Shown here one piece after another: positions 1-8,528 of a DNA stretch of 64,000 nucleotides. Made by a program: the position numbers and the translations under genes. The notes under the pieces are model-generated. The model was not told where the DNA came from and did not search any database. It saw nothing but the letters and a program-made list of their open reading frames with translations. The stretch covers positions 304,543 through 368,542 of the forward strand of contig JADKIL010000021.1 in assembly GCA_016721315.1 (NCBI GenBank), written 5' to 3'. The DNA comes from Candidatus Villigracilis vicinus. Lineage in GTDB: Bacteria > Chloroflexota > Anaerolineae > Anaerolineales > Villigracilaceae. Every line of letters begins with the position of its first letter. The stretch's first letter is position 1.

Positions 1-1
1 T

Positions 2-115
2 CACGGCTCCATCGGCTGGAAGCGCTGGTTGACAGTCGCAGTTCCGCCCACGCTGGCGATCATGATCTTTGCATCCTTTAGCGTGTTATTCAAAGGACAG
101 ATTGGTTGGTTCTAA
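2..115 (+). CDS. C-terminal end of an unidentified membrane protein (partial)
   Basis: An open frame enters from the left edge and stops at TAA 113-115, giving the last 37 residues of a protein. The tail has a short basic stretch (GWKRW), one hydrophobic segment of about 20 residues and a short end (KGQIGWF), so it looks like the last membrane helix of a permease or similar protein. Sixty-five bases separate its stop from the ammonium transporter start and no clear terminator lies between, so the two could be co-transcribed. The family cannot be named from this fragment. Confidence 0.5.
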   Translation, partial: HGSIGWKRWLTVAVPPTLAIMIFASFSVLFKGQIGWF

Positions 116-120
116 ATTTT

Positions 121-155
121 CTGTTCATGTTGGGTTTAGCTCTCAATATGAACAG
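121..155 (+). promoter_or_regulatory. 8-bp inverted repeat in the leader of the ammonium transporter gene
   Basis: CTGTTCAT (121-128) is repeated inverted as ATGAACAG (148-155) with a 19-nt loop. It lies just ahead of the AAAGAGGA ribosome-binding site at 163-170. There is no T-tract after the right arm, so it is more likely a leader structure or protein site than a terminator. Function is inferred. Confidence 0.35.
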
Positions 156-180
156 GTCTAATAAAGAGGAGAAAAGAATA

Positions 181-1770
181 ATGAAAGGCTTAAAAAATCG
201 CTGGTTATACACTCTCATGTTCACCTTGTTCATGGCGCTTGTCGTTGTAACGCCCGTCTTCGCCGACGACGGCGGCCCGACCGCCGAGCAGGTGAACGAC
301 CTTACACTGGGTCTTAACATCTTTTGGATGATCCTCGGTGGTTTCATGGTCTTCTTCATGCAGGCGGGTTTCGCGCTGGTTGAAGCCGGCTTCACCCGCA
401 ACAAGAATGTTGCCCACACCATGATGATGAATATTATGGTCTTTTGTATCGGCGCGGTAGGCTATTGGTTAACCGGCTTTGCCTTCCAATTTGGCGGCGT
501 CAATTTGCCCTACCCCGAAGTGAGCACTGCCGGAGCCATTGCCGGTGAATGGGCTCACTCGCCCATCACCCTCGGTGATTGGAGCGGTCAGCTCATCACG
601 CCGTTGATCCGCTTTGGTCAACATGGCTTCCTGGGCGGCAGCGGCTTCCTGCTTACTGGTCTGGGAGCAAACACCGGCGTACTGGCATTCTTCCTATTTC
701 AGATGGTCTTTATGGATACAGCTGCGACCATTCCCACCGGCTCGATGGCAGAACGCTTGAAGTTCATTGGCTTTGTCTTGATGGGACTTTGGGTCAGTAT
801 GTTCATTTACCCCGTCGCCGCGGGATGGGTTTGGGGTGGCGGCTGGCTCCAGAATATCGGTCGCAGCCTTGGGCTTGGGAATGGAGCCGTTGACTTCGCA
901 GGCTCGGGCCCCGTTCACATGATCGGCGGTGCGATTGCCCTGGCAGGTGCGATCGTGATCGGTCCACGCATTGGCAAGTTCAATAAAGATGGCTCTGCCA
1001 ATACCATTCCAGGTCATAACTTATCCCTCGGTGTACTTGGAACCATCATCCTCTTCTTCGGTTGGTTTGGTTTCAACCCCGGTTCATCCCTCGGTTTTGT
1101 TGGCGCCTTCCGTGACCTGGCTGTAATTGCCGCCATTAACACTTTGATGGCGGGCGCTGCTGGCGGTGTTTCCGCCATGACATATGCCTGGCTGTTCGGC
1201 GCCTCCAAAAAACCTGATCCAGCCCTTTCGGTCAACGGGGTGTTGGCGGGTCTGGTTGCCATCACTGCACCTTGTGCCTTTGTAGATGTATGGGCTGCAG
1301 TTGTGATCGGTTTGATCGCAGGTGTGTTGGTATGTTTTGCTACCGCCTGGCTCGATGCGTGGAAGATCGACGACCCTGTCGGTGCAGTTCCGGTTCACCT
1401 CTTCAACGGAGCCTGGGGTGTGTTGGCAGTGGGCATCTTTGCCAATGGCAACCCTGCAACCGCCGCGTGGAATGGTGTGGAATCTGCGGTAACAGGCTTA
1501 CTCTATGGCGGTACCACTCAAATCCTTGCCCAGTTTCTCGAAGTGCTCAGCCTCTTTGTTTTTGTGTTCGGTCTATCTTTCGCCTTCTTCAAACTACTTG
1601 CCGCATTGAAGGTCCTGCGTGTCTCACGTGAAGTGGAGCTACAGGGGCTGGACATGCCTGAAATGGGCGTGTTGGGTTACCCAGTAGATTGGGAGCCCAG
1701 TACAGATGCGCTTGGCGATGACTTGAAAAGCGTTATGCCAAAAGGCGCAGTAGGCTCCCCCGCCGACTAA
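181..1770 (+). CDS. amt: Ammonium transporter (Amt/AmtB family)
   Basis: Inner-membrane ammonium channel of 529 aa. The start at 181 is chosen because AAAGAGGA lies 10 bases upstream and the product then begins with a clear signal peptide (basic MKGLKNR, hydrophobic core, cleavage near VFA-DD). An upstream ATG at 106 would add 25 unlikely residues. The Amt signature DFAGSGPVHMIGG is near residue 238 and ends in GPR. The two pore histidines are in GPVH and, near residue 403, GAVPVHLFNG. The C-terminal GLDMPEMG resembles the cytosolic tail that P-II proteins bind in relatives. No glnK/P-II gene is adjacent, which is unusual for the family. A terminator follows, then glnA. Confidence 0.95.
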   Translation: MKGLKNRWLYTLMFTLFMALVVVTPVFADDGGPTAEQVNDLTLGLNIFWMILGGFMVFFMQAGFALVEAGFTRNKNVAHTMMMNIMVFCIGAVGYWLTGFAFQFGGVNLPYPEVSTAGAIAGEWAHSPITLGDWSGQLITPLIRFGQHGFLGGSGFLLTGLGANTGVLAFFLFQMVFMDTAATIPTGSMAERLKFIGFVLMGLWVSMFIYPVAAGWVWGGGWLQNIGRSLGLGNGAVDFAGSGPVHMIGGAIALAGAIVIGPRIGKFNKDGSANTIPGHNLSLGVLGTIILFFGWFGFNPGSSLGFVGAFRDLAVIAAINTLMAGAAGGVSAMTYAWLFGASKKPDPALSVNGVLAGLVAITAPCAFVDVWAAVVIGLIAGVLVCFATAWLDAWKIDDPVGAVPVHLFNGAWGVLAVGIFANGNPATAAWNGVESAVTGLLYGGTTQILAQFLEVLSLFVFVFGLSFAFFKLLAALKVLRVSREVELQGLDMPEMGVLGYPVDWEPSTDALGDDLKSVMPKGAVGSPAD

Positions 1771-1813
1771 TCCTTGCTATTCTCCCCTCCTTGGTGTGTT
1801 CCCGTAAGGGACG

Positions 1814-1857
1814 AAAAGAATGGATAGGTACGCAACAACCTGTCCATTCTTTTTGTT
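1814..1857 (+). terminator. Rho-independent terminator after amt
   Basis: A 16-bp stem, AAAAGAATGGATAGGT (1814-1829) with ACCTGTCCATTCTTTT (1838-1853), has one G-U pair and an 8-nt loop and runs into a T-rich tract. It separates amt from glnA, so glnA probably has its own promoter. Confidence 0.8.
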
Positions 1858-1864
1858 TTAAGTG

Positions 1865-1909
1865 TACCCATTTGGGTAATAGACCACCCCTCCCCCCACC
1901 TCCTATAAT
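1865..1909 (+). promoter_or_regulatory. Candidate glnA promoter with upstream palindrome
   Basis: A perfect -10 box TATAAT lies at 1904-1909, about 44 bases before the glnA start, with no good -35 hexamer at the usual spacing. A palindrome TACCCA-TT-TGGGTA (1865-1878) is centred about 44 bases before the inferred transcription start. That position suits an activator replacing the missing -35, and nitrogen control would make sense for glnA. The boxes are seen; the regulation is inferred. Confidence 0.45.
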
Positions 1910-1952
1910 CCCGCAATCACAAAAACAAATCAAAAGTAAGGAGAACTCATTC

Positions 1953-3359
1953 ATGGCTAAATCAGTCAAAGAAGTTTTGGAATTGGCAAAAGGCGTTCAG
2001 GTCGTAGACCTGCGCTTCATTGATCTCCCCGGCACCTGGCAGCACTTTACCATGCCCGTTCAGCGCCTGACGGAAGATTTTTTCAAGGAAGGCATCCCCT
2101 TCGACGGCTCCTCCATCCGCGGCTTCCAGGAAATTCATGAATCGGACATGCTGCTCAAGGCAGACCCCGATACCGCATTTGTTGACCCGACCGCTGAAAC
2201 TCCCACTTTGGTTGTCTCTTGCAACGTGTTCGACCCGATCACAGAAGAAGCTTATTCCCGCGATCCCCGCTATGTAGCCCAAAAGGCTGAAGCGTACGCC
2301 AAAAGCACGGGTCTCGCCGACACAGTCTACTTTGCGCCTGAGGCGGAATTTTTCGTCTTCGATGGCATCCGCTATACATCCACCCCGCATGAATCCGCGT
2401 TCTCCATCGAGTCTGAAGAAGGCTGGTGGAGCAGCAATCGTGAAGGCAGCAAGGGCGGACAGATCCAGCCCAAGCGCGGTTACTTCCCGACCTCCCCGAC
2501 CGATACCCTGCAGGAACTGCGCAACAAGTTCATGCTCGCCATGCAAGCCGCCGGCGTGCAGATGGACTTACACCACCATGAAGTTGCCACCGCTGGTCAG
2601 AGCGAAATGAGCATGACCTTCACCACGCTCACCCGCATGGCAGATGACCTCCTGCTTTACAAGTACATCATCAAGAACGTCGCTCGCAAGTACGGCAAGA
2701 CCGTGACCTTCATGCCCAAGCCCATCTTTGGTGACAACGGCTCCGGTATGCACGTTCACTCCTCCATGTGGAAAGACGGCAAGAACGTCTTCTACGATGA
2801 AAAGGGCTACGCGGGTCTTTCCCAGACTGCCAAGTACTACATCGGTGGTTTGCTCAAGCACGCTCCTGCGCTTCTCGCGATCACCTCTCCCACTACAAAC
2901 TCCTACCGCCGCCTCGTGCCCGGTTACGAAGCACCCGTGAACATCGCCTACTCTCAGCGCAACCGCTCCGCGATCTGCCGCATTCCTGCCACCAAAAGCT
3001 GGAAAGCCAAGCGCGTTGAGTTCCGCGCACCCGATGCCACCGCCAACCCCTATCTCGCATTCTCTGCCATTCTTATGGCGGGTATCGACGGTATCTTGAA
3101 CAAGATCGACCCCGGTGAGCCCAAGGACGTGGACCTGTACGAACTGCCCGCCGCTGAAAAGGCGCTCATCAAGCAGGTGCCTTCCAGCCTCGATGCCGTG
3201 CTCAATGCTCTCGAAGCCGATCACGAATTCCTGCTCAAGGGCGGCGTGTTCACCCCCGACCTGCTCGAGGAATACATCAAGTACAAGCGCACCAATGAAG
3301 TGGACGCCATTCGCCTGCGTCCGACCCCGCACGAATACGTTATGTACTTCGATGCCTAA
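1953..3359 (+). CDS. glnA: Glutamine synthetase, type I
   Basis: Cytosolic enzyme that joins ammonia to glutamate using ATP; works with the amt product next to it. The start at 1953 has AAGGAG at 1938-1943 and gives 468 aa, the usual GS-I length. The N-terminal signature FDGSSIRGF is near residues 49-58 and the ATP-binding motif KPIFGDNGSGMHVHSS near 255-270. A tyrosine in DLYELP near residue 395 matches the position adenylylated in the GSI-beta subgroup; whether a GlnE exists is not visible here. The gene is monocistronic by context: own promoter candidate upstream, strong terminator downstream. Confidence 0.97.
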   Translation: MAKSVKEVLELAKGVQVVDLRFIDLPGTWQHFTMPVQRLTEDFFKEGIPFDGSSIRGFQEIHESDMLLKADPDTAFVDPTAETPTLVVSCNVFDPITEEAYSRDPRYVAQKAEAYAKSTGLADTVYFAPEAEFFVFDGIRYTSTPHESAFSIESEEGWWSSNREGSKGGQIQPKRGYFPTSPTDTLQELRNKFMLAMQAAGVQMDLHHHEVATAGQSEMSMTFTTLTRMADDLLLYKYIIKNVARKYGKTVTFMPKPIFGDNGSGMHVHSSMWKDGKNVFYDEKGYAGLSQTAKYYIGGLLKHAPALLAITSPTTNSYRRLVPGYEAPVNIAYSQRNRSAICRIPATKSWKAKRVEFRAPDATANPYLAFSAILMAGIDGILNKIDPGEPKDVDLYELPAAEKALIKQVPSSLDAVLNALEADHEFLLKGGVFTPDLLEEYIKYKRTNEVDAIRLRPTPHEYVMYFDA

Positions 3360-3387
3360 TTTGCACCACTGATCTCGCTTCACCGCC

Positions 3388-3438
3388 CGCCGACAGTTGG
3401 TTGCTGAACTTGGGTATGCAGCTGGCTGTCGGCGTTTT
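3388..3438 (+). terminator. Terminator after glnA
   Basis: A 17-bp RNA stem: CGCCGACAGTTGGTTGC (3388-3404) pairs with GCAGCTGGCTGTCGGCG (3418-3434), using several G-U pairs. The loop is 13 nt and TTTT follows. Confidence 0.75.
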
Positions 3439-3444
3439 CAACCT

Positions 3445-3505
3445 ATGGGTGTGTCGTACCAATATTATTCAGCATCCTTCAATCTGTCTGGTACGACACA
3501 CCCAT
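3445..3505 (+). repeat. Perfect 17-bp inverted repeat before the LysE-type gene
   Basis: ATGGGTGTGTCGTACCA (3445-3461) recurs inverted at 3489-3505 without a mismatch, around a 27-nt AT-rich loop. The right arm ends 8 bases before the chosen ATG of the next gene, where no ribosome-binding site is visible. It could be an operator, a translation-blocking hairpin or a small mobile remnant. Confidence 0.6.
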
Positions 3506-3513
3506 CTTCAAAT

Positions 3514-4140
3514 ATGACCCCACTTCTCATTTCCTCCTTTTTTCTTGCGCTCTCCTTTTGCGCCCCTCCCGGAGTCATCACCGCAGAGACATTTCGTCGC
3601 GGCTCTGCCAGAGGATTCTTCCCTGCTTTATTTGTGCAGCTTGGGTCCCTTATCGGTGATACCACCTGGGCATTGATCGCGCTGACAGGGCTGGCATTCC
3701 TCATTCAGAACACCCTTGCCAGAACCATCCTAAGCCTAATCGGCATTTTTTTGATGGTCAAACTCGCCTGGGATGCGCTCAAGGATGCCCGCCACGGCAA
3801 AGGATTGGATGTGTCTGAATCCAGATCCAACCGCGGCGATTTTGCCAGCGGCGCATTCCTCTCGCTTGGCAACCCAATGAACATCGTTTTCTGGACCGGG
3901 CTCGGCACCAGCGTGTTTGCCTCCATCTCTGGTGGACCAGAACCAATCCATTTCGCAATTTTCTTCGCCGGATTTCTTTCCGGCGCCATCCTGTGGTGCT
4001 TCGTCATGGCAGGTCTGGTTGCCTGGGGCAGGCAATGGATGACGGGAACCTTCTTCCGCTTCCTCAATGCTGCCTGTGGATTAATTCTTTTCTACTTTGC
4101 GTTTCAGCTTGGTTTACAAACCGTGCAAAGCTTTATTTAA
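3514..4140 (+). CDS. LysE/RhtB-family amino-acid exporter
   Basis: Inner-membrane efflux protein of 208 aa with about six hydrophobic segments, the usual length for this family. The start at 3514 (MTPLLISSFFLALSF) is preferred to an upstream GTG-type frame start because the protein then opens directly with the first helix. The family features are a PPG motif in the first helix region (CAPPGVITAET), a charged loop in the middle and the conserved GNPMNIVFW. The exported substrate is unknown. It sits alone between the glnA terminator and a signalling pair. The start overlaps no clear Shine-Dalgarno site and lies next to a long inverted repeat. Confidence 0.8.
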   Translation: MTPLLISSFFLALSFCAPPGVITAETFRRGSARGFFPALFVQLGSLIGDTTWALIALTGLAFLIQNTLARTILSLIGIFLMVKLAWDALKDARHGKGLDVSESRSNRGDFASGAFLSLGNPMNIVFWTGLGTSVFASISGGPEPIHFAIFFAGFLSGAILWCFVMAGLVAWGRQWMTGTFFRFLNAACGLILFYFAFQLGLQTVQSFI

Positions 4141-4146
4141 AGATCA

Positions 4147-4176
4147 CGTAGGGGCAAGGTCTCTCCGCCCCATTTT
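4147..4176 (+). terminator. Weak GC hairpin after the LysE-type gene
   Basis: GGGGC (4151-4155) and GCCCC (4167-4171) form a short stem followed by ATTTTC. It could terminate the exporter transcript; it may equally be a relic of a dispersed repeat. Confidence 0.35.
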
Positions 4177-4235
4177 CATCCGCCACCCGCCATGAAGTAC
4201 AATCGCCTTAACTAAATCTCTTGAACTCACACTCC

Positions 4236-6398
4236 ATGGCACAACCTCCCTTTCCCATTTCATCCGACGACATGAACCCGCGCCTGCTGGAGGCGCTTGC
4301 CAGCCTTAACCAGATCAGCACCGCCATCAATCAGATCGGCATCAGCGAAGATCAATCTTCCAGCCTGCAATTGATCGTGGAAAGTGCCATCCGTGTCGTG
4401 CCGGGATTTTCCGCTTCCATTTATACCTACGACCCGCTCACAAATTCGCTAGACGCCCAAACACGCGTCGTTGCCTACGCCGAGGGATACGAATCCCAGA
4501 ACATCAACCCCAGCGAGGATATACCGCGCTCGAACGGCTTCGGCATCCGCTCCATTCAACGCAAGCGACGCACTTTCTCATACGAAGAAACAGACCTGCA
4601 GATCCATCCATACCAAAAAAAGCTGGGGGTCAAAGCTGTGGCAGCCTTCCCGCTGACCATTGCAGATGATGTTTTGGGTGTGTTGTACATCTACCTTTAC
4701 GAAGACAGAAAACTCTCCCAATTCGAAGAATTGATGCTGCACAACTTCGTCAACCAGGCGGCAATGGCGATCTTCCATGCCCGTCACCTGACGGGTATCA
4801 AACAAAACCTGGCACAAAAAGAAAACGAGCTGACCCGTCTGCGCCGCGCAGGCATGTTGATCTCCTCAAGGCAAAAACTTGAAGAAACGCTCGAGTCGAT
4901 CCTGGAACTTGCGCTCGAGCTGACCAACGCACAATATGGCATCTTTCGCCTGCTGGACAAAAGCGGCGAATCGCTGGTCACACGCGCAGTTAGCTCGGTG
5001 CAGTTGGAACGTCCACTTGTGGAAAAGCTGCCCATCGACGGCAAAAGCGTAATGGCACATGTAGCACGGACCCGTCAGCCTTTGCTCATCCGTGACTTGC
5101 GCGAGAAACAATGGGCAGAGGTGTACTACCCGCTCGACTCAACCCTCGAAATGCGTTCCGAATTATGCGTGCCACTGATCAACGCCAGCGGACGACTTGA
5201 AGGCGTACTTAACCTTGAAAGCCCGAGAATTGGCGGCTTCAGCGAAGACGACAGTCACATGCTGCAATCACTCGCAACCTACGCCGTGACCGCCATTCAG
5301 GAAGTGCGCCTGCTCGATGCCTTGCAAGAAGCTGCTCAACTACTGATCTCACAGCCCAGTAACATCGTGCTGGATCACCTCTGTGCAATGGCAAACGACC
5401 TACTTAACACCGCTTCCAGCGCCATCTGGCTAAAAAACGAAACTGGGATCATGGAGTTAATTGCCTCAAACGGCACAGAAACCTCCAAGGAAGTTCCCAT
5501 AAGTTCAAAAGATTCCAATGTCTTGCTCATCCCGCTGCTGAGCGGAGAAGAAGACACAGCCTTGGGAACCTTCGGGGCGTTCCACCCAGCAGCGGGCGAA
5601 GTCCGAAGCGATACGTCTGAATGGGACAAAAAGGTATTGGCATGTCTCGCCAATTATGCCGTGCTCGCCGTCCAAAACGAATCAAGACAACAAGCTTTGC
5701 GTTCCTCGCAGGAACAGCACCTCATCGCCGAGACCTTTGCCGCAGTCGGAGATATCTCTGCGAACCTGCTGCACAACATGAACAACAAGGTCGGTGTGAT
5801 CCCCGTCCGTGTGCAGGGCATTCAGGATAAATACGAAAAACTTTTACGAGAAGATGCCTACCTTGCCAAAAGCCTGAGCGAGATCGAACGCAGCGCCGGG
5901 GCGGCGATGCAGATCGTGCAGGAAAATCTTTCACACCTGCGCCCGCTTCGCATGGAACGCATCCAAGTGGCACCGCGCGTGATGGACGCCGTACGTGCCG
6001 TGGCAGCGCCTGCTGATATTCAGATCGAAGTGAGCGGGCTCGAACAACTGCCGATGGTACATGCCAGCGGACAAAGCCTTTCGTTCGTGTTTCGCAATCT
6101 CATCGAAAACGCCATCGACGCCATGCAAGGCAAAGGCAAGATCACGATTAACGGAAAACAAAATTTGCATTGGGTCGAGATCGAGGTGAGCGACACCGGA
6201 CGTGGCATCCCTTCCGAATTACACGAACAGATCTTTGAACTGGAGCATTCCAGCCGCACCCACCCCGGCAAGATGGGCTTTGGCTTGTGGTGGGTTAAGA
6301 CCCTGATGACCCGCCTCGGCGGCAGTGTCACCGTCGACAGCGACGGCGCACACGGCACAACTTTCCATTTACGTTTCCCCATTGCGGAGCAAGCATGA
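4236..6398 (+). CDS. GAF-domain sensor histidine kinase
   Basis: Cytosolic sensor kinase of 720 aa without membrane segments. Two clear GAF domains lie near residues 45-180 and 205-350, and a weaker GAF-like region near 365-490. The phosphoacceptor is probably the histidine in LLHNMNNKVG (about residue 512). The ATPase domain shows the N box NLIENAIDAM (near 620), G1 box DTGRGIP and a G2 box GKMGFGLWW. ATG 4236 is taken; TTG 4221 in the same frame is possible. Its stop overlaps the start of the next gene (ATGA), so the two form a two-component pair. The signal sensed is not evident. Confidence 0.88.
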   Translation: MAQPPFPISSDDMNPRLLEALASLNQISTAINQIGISEDQSSSLQLIVESAIRVVPGFSASIYTYDPLTNSLDAQTRVVAYAEGYESQNINPSEDIPRSNGFGIRSIQRKRRTFSYEETDLQIHPYQKKLGVKAVAAFPLTIADDVLGVLYIYLYEDRKLSQFEELMLHNFVNQAAMAIFHARHLTGIKQNLAQKENELTRLRRAGMLISSRQKLEETLESILELALELTNAQYGIFRLLDKSGESLVTRAVSSVQLERPLVEKLPIDGKSVMAHVARTRQPLLIRDLREKQWAEVYYPLDSTLEMRSELCVPLINASGRLEGVLNLESPRIGGFSEDDSHMLQSLATYAVTAIQEVRLLDALQEAAQLLISQPSNIVLDHLCAMANDLLNTASSAIWLKNETGIMELIASNGTETSKEVPISSKDSNVLLIPLLSGEEDTALGTFGAFHPAAGEVRSDTSEWDKKVLACLANYAVLAVQNESRQQALRSSQEQHLIAETFAAVGDISANLLHNMNNKVGVIPVRVQGIQDKYEKLLREDAYLAKSLSEIERSAGAAMQIVQENLSHLRPLRMERIQVAPRVMDAVRAVAAPADIQIEVSGLEQLPMVHASGQSLSFVFRNLIENAIDAMQGKGKITINGKQNLHWVEIEVSDTGRGIPSELHEQIFELEHSSRTHPGKMGFGLWWVKTLMTRLGGSVTVDSDGAHGTTFHLRFPIAEQA

Positions 6399-7420
6399 AC
6401 CTGCGCGCCTTAATTGTTGACGACGATTCTTCCTGGCAGGGCATCCTCAGCGAGCTGCTCATCGATAACGGTTTTGACGTCGATACCGCCAGCAGTGTAG
6501 ACGAAGCCAACGCCGCACTTAAGGCAAACTCACACCGACTCGCCGTTGTGGATCTCTCCCTCTCCGCCAGCGACCATCATAACCAGGATGGCTTGCGTGT
6601 GCTCGATGCCATCCGTCACCTCGACCCGAATTGTCGTGCCATTTTACTGACCGGCTTCGCCACAGTTGAGATCGCCGTCAAAGCGCTGACGGACTACAAC
6701 GCCTTCACGTTTCTGCGCAAGGAAAGTTTCAAACGCAGTGAATTCAAAGAAGTGATTCAACGGATCCTTGTCACCGCCCCCAAAACAGACGAAGCCAACG
6801 CTTCGCCGCTTAATCTGAAACCTGATCCAGTTACTCCAGCCGCCCCCACTCCGAAAGCTCTCGTCGTGGACGATGATGCCGGGTGGCGCAGCATCCTCGA
6901 AGACCTGCTCAGCGATTCAGACTTTCAGCCAGTTGCCTCGGCAAGTTTTGGTGAAGCATTGGGCTTGCTGCGCAAGGATAAATTCTCACTCGCCGTAGTC
7001 GACCTCTCATTGCGTGACGGTCAAAACCTGGATGGTGTGCAGCTTCTCAAGATCACTCAGGGTCATCACATTCCCACCATCGTCGTCAGCGGACTCTCCG
7101 AGCCGGAAGAAATTCAGCGTATTTATGCTGAACATTCCATCTCCACCTACATCGAAAAACAAGCCTTTGACCGCGGCGCCTTTAAACGCATCCTTGCTGA
7201 AACCAAACGATCCAGCCAGACCCCCGACGAGTTAAGTATGCTCACCGACCGCGAGCGCGAAGTATTGGAATTACTTGCCCAAGGATTAACCAACAAAGAG
7301 ATCGCCGAGAAATTGGTCATCACCACCAACACGGTCAAACGTCATCTTAAAGCTATCTTTGAAAAACTGGACGTCCACACGCGGGCAGCTGCCACGGCAA
7401 TCGCAACGCGCGGAAAATAA
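6395..7420 (+). CDS. Response regulator with two receiver domains and a LuxR-type HTH
   Basis: DNA-binding regulator of 341 aa, partner of the kinase it overlaps by 4 bases. Receiver 1 (about 1-128) and receiver 2 (about 150-270) both keep the acidic pair (VDDD), the phosphorylated aspartate (VVDLSL) and the conserved lysine, so both look able to be phosphorylated. A Pro/Thr-rich linker joins them. The C-terminus (about 280-341) is a NarL/FixJ helix-turn-helix starting LTDREREVLELLAQG. Tandem receivers in front of a LuxR domain are uncommon and suggest two inputs. A strong terminator follows. Confidence 0.9.
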   Translation: MNLRALIVDDDSSWQGILSELLIDNGFDVDTASSVDEANAALKANSHRLAVVDLSLSASDHHNQDGLRVLDAIRHLDPNCRAILLTGFATVEIAVKALTDYNAFTFLRKESFKRSEFKEVIQRILVTAPKTDEANASPLNLKPDPVTPAAPTPKALVVDDDAGWRSILEDLLSDSDFQPVASASFGEALGLLRKDKFSLAVVDLSLRDGQNLDGVQLLKITQGHHIPTIVVSGLSEPEEIQRIYAEHSISTYIEKQAFDRGAFKRILAETKRSSQTPDELSMLTDREREVLELLAQGLTNKEIAEKLVITTNTVKRHLKAIFEKLDVHTRAAATAIATRGK

Positions 7421-7431
7421 AACCGTTATCT

Positions 7432-7485
7432 GCAAAGCCCGCCTTGAGATGTCAGGAATTATTTGACGCTCCTGGCGGGTTTTGC
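7432..7485 (+). terminator. Terminator after the two-component pair
   Basis: GCAAAGCCCGCC (7432-7443) pairs with GGCGGGTTTTGC (7474-7485), with one G-U pair. An inner CAGGA/TCCTG stem shortens the loop. Confidence 0.65.
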
Positions 7486-7526
7486 GATTCATTGAACACA
7501 AAAGAATACAGCCCCACATCCGCGGG

Positions 7527-7532
7527 TAAAAT
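7527..7532 (+). promoter_or_regulatory. -10-like box that would give a leaderless transcript
   Basis: TAAAAT at 7527-7532 ends 9 bases before the ATG at 7542, and no ribosome-binding site lies between. Transcription would start at or next to the start codon. The same arrangement is seen at 51962 and 55796. Confidence 0.4.
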
Positions 7533-7541
7533 TGGGGCACT

Positions 7542-8456
7542 ATGCCGCATATCCTCCTCCTCAGCAGTGACGCAGAAGTCTATCGCTCCATTCTGGAGTC
7601 TGCTAATCTCCCTGATCTGATCATTGAAAAAGAACCCACACAAGCCTGCGAGATCATTTTTGGAGCGCCGTCGTCCATTCGCAAGGTGCTGAACGACCTC
7701 CCAAACGTCCACTGGGTACAATCCATGTGGGCGGGCGTGGAACCGCTGCTCGAGCCATCACTTCGTAAAAATTACATCCTTACCAATGCGCGCGGGGTGT
7801 TTGGGCAGCTCATGTCGGAATACATCCTTGGTTATTTATTGGCACATGAAAGGCAGATCTTTCAGTTGCGCCAAATGCAAAAAGAAAAAGTATGGTTCGA
7901 CTTTGACACCGGAACATTAAGAGGAAAGACTCTCGGCTTGCTCGGGGTCGGCTCGATCGGTGCAGAAGTAGCGCGGACTGCGAAATTCTTTGGAATGAAT
8001 GTGCGTGGATATACAAAAGAAAGTGAGGCAAGCTCAGAGGTGGACAAGTATTACCATGGCAACGACCTGCTTGAGTTTGCCCGCGGGTTGGATTATCTCG
8101 TCAGCATTCTGCCAAATACTGCAGAGACCAAAAAGATCGTCGACGGAAAGGTTTTGGGTGTCTTGCCGCCTCACGCCTTGTTCATCAATGTAGGGCGCGG
8201 CTCGGCGGTGGATGAACCTGCTTTGTTGGCGGCGTTAGGTCAACATAAAATTGCCGGGGCAATACTGGATGTCTTTGAGCAAGAGCCCCTGCCTGAAGGC
8301 CATCCATTTTGGGAAGCGCCACATCTGACAATGACCTTCCACACGTCCGCACCGAGTTTGCCAGAAGATATTGCCAGAGTATTTATTGAAAATTACCAGC
8401 TTTATGTGGAAGGTAAGCCATTGAAATATGTCGTGGATTTTGAGAGAGGATATTAA
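7542..8456 (+). CDS. D-isomer-specific 2-hydroxyacid dehydrogenase (GhrA-like)
   Basis: NAD(P)-dependent oxidoreductase of 304 aa that interconverts 2-oxoacids such as glyoxylate or hydroxypyruvate with D-2-hydroxyacids; the exact substrate cannot be told. The Rossmann motif GLLGVGSIG is near residue 133. The catalytic arginine (NVGRGSAVDE, about 219), glutamate (DVFEQEPLP) and histidine (TFHTSAP, about 266) are all present. The length and the short C-terminal lobe fit the GhrA-like subgroup rather than the longer SerA type. It precedes a PLP-dependent dehydratase with a palindromic repeat between them, so they need not be one operon. Confidence 0.88.
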   Translation: MPHILLLSSDAEVYRSILESANLPDLIIEKEPTQACEIIFGAPSSIRKVLNDLPNVHWVQSMWAGVEPLLEPSLRKNYILTNARGVFGQLMSEYILGYLLAHERQIFQLRQMQKEKVWFDFDTGTLRGKTLGLLGVGSIGAEVARTAKFFGMNVRGYTKESEASSEVDKYYHGNDLLEFARGLDYLVSILPNTAETKKIVDGKVLGVLPPHALFINVGRGSAVDEPALLAALGQHKIAGAILDVFEQEPLPEGHPFWEAPHLTMTFHTSAPSLPEDIARVFIENYQLYVEGKPLKYVVDFERGY

Positions 8457-8468
8457 ATTAAGCCAATA

Positions 8469-8513
8469 GACGACGGACGATAAAACATGGTCTGCGGTCT
8501 ATGGTCCATCGTC
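8469..8513. repeat. Imperfect palindrome built from GGTC heptamers
   Basis: GACGACGGACGAT (8469-8481) is inverted at 8501-8513 with two mismatches. The right half contains three heptamers: GGTCTGC, GGTCTAT, GGTCCAT (8489-8509). It looks like a dispersed intergenic element and ends just ahead of the next gene's ribosome-binding site. Confidence 0.5.
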
Positions 8514-8528
8514 AAAAGAGGATATGAA

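Noticed and set aside
2568..3383. 271-residue open frame antisense to glnA
   Set aside because: It lies wholly over the glnA gene, has no ribosome-binding site or family motif, and its composition is that of a reversed GC-rich coding strand.
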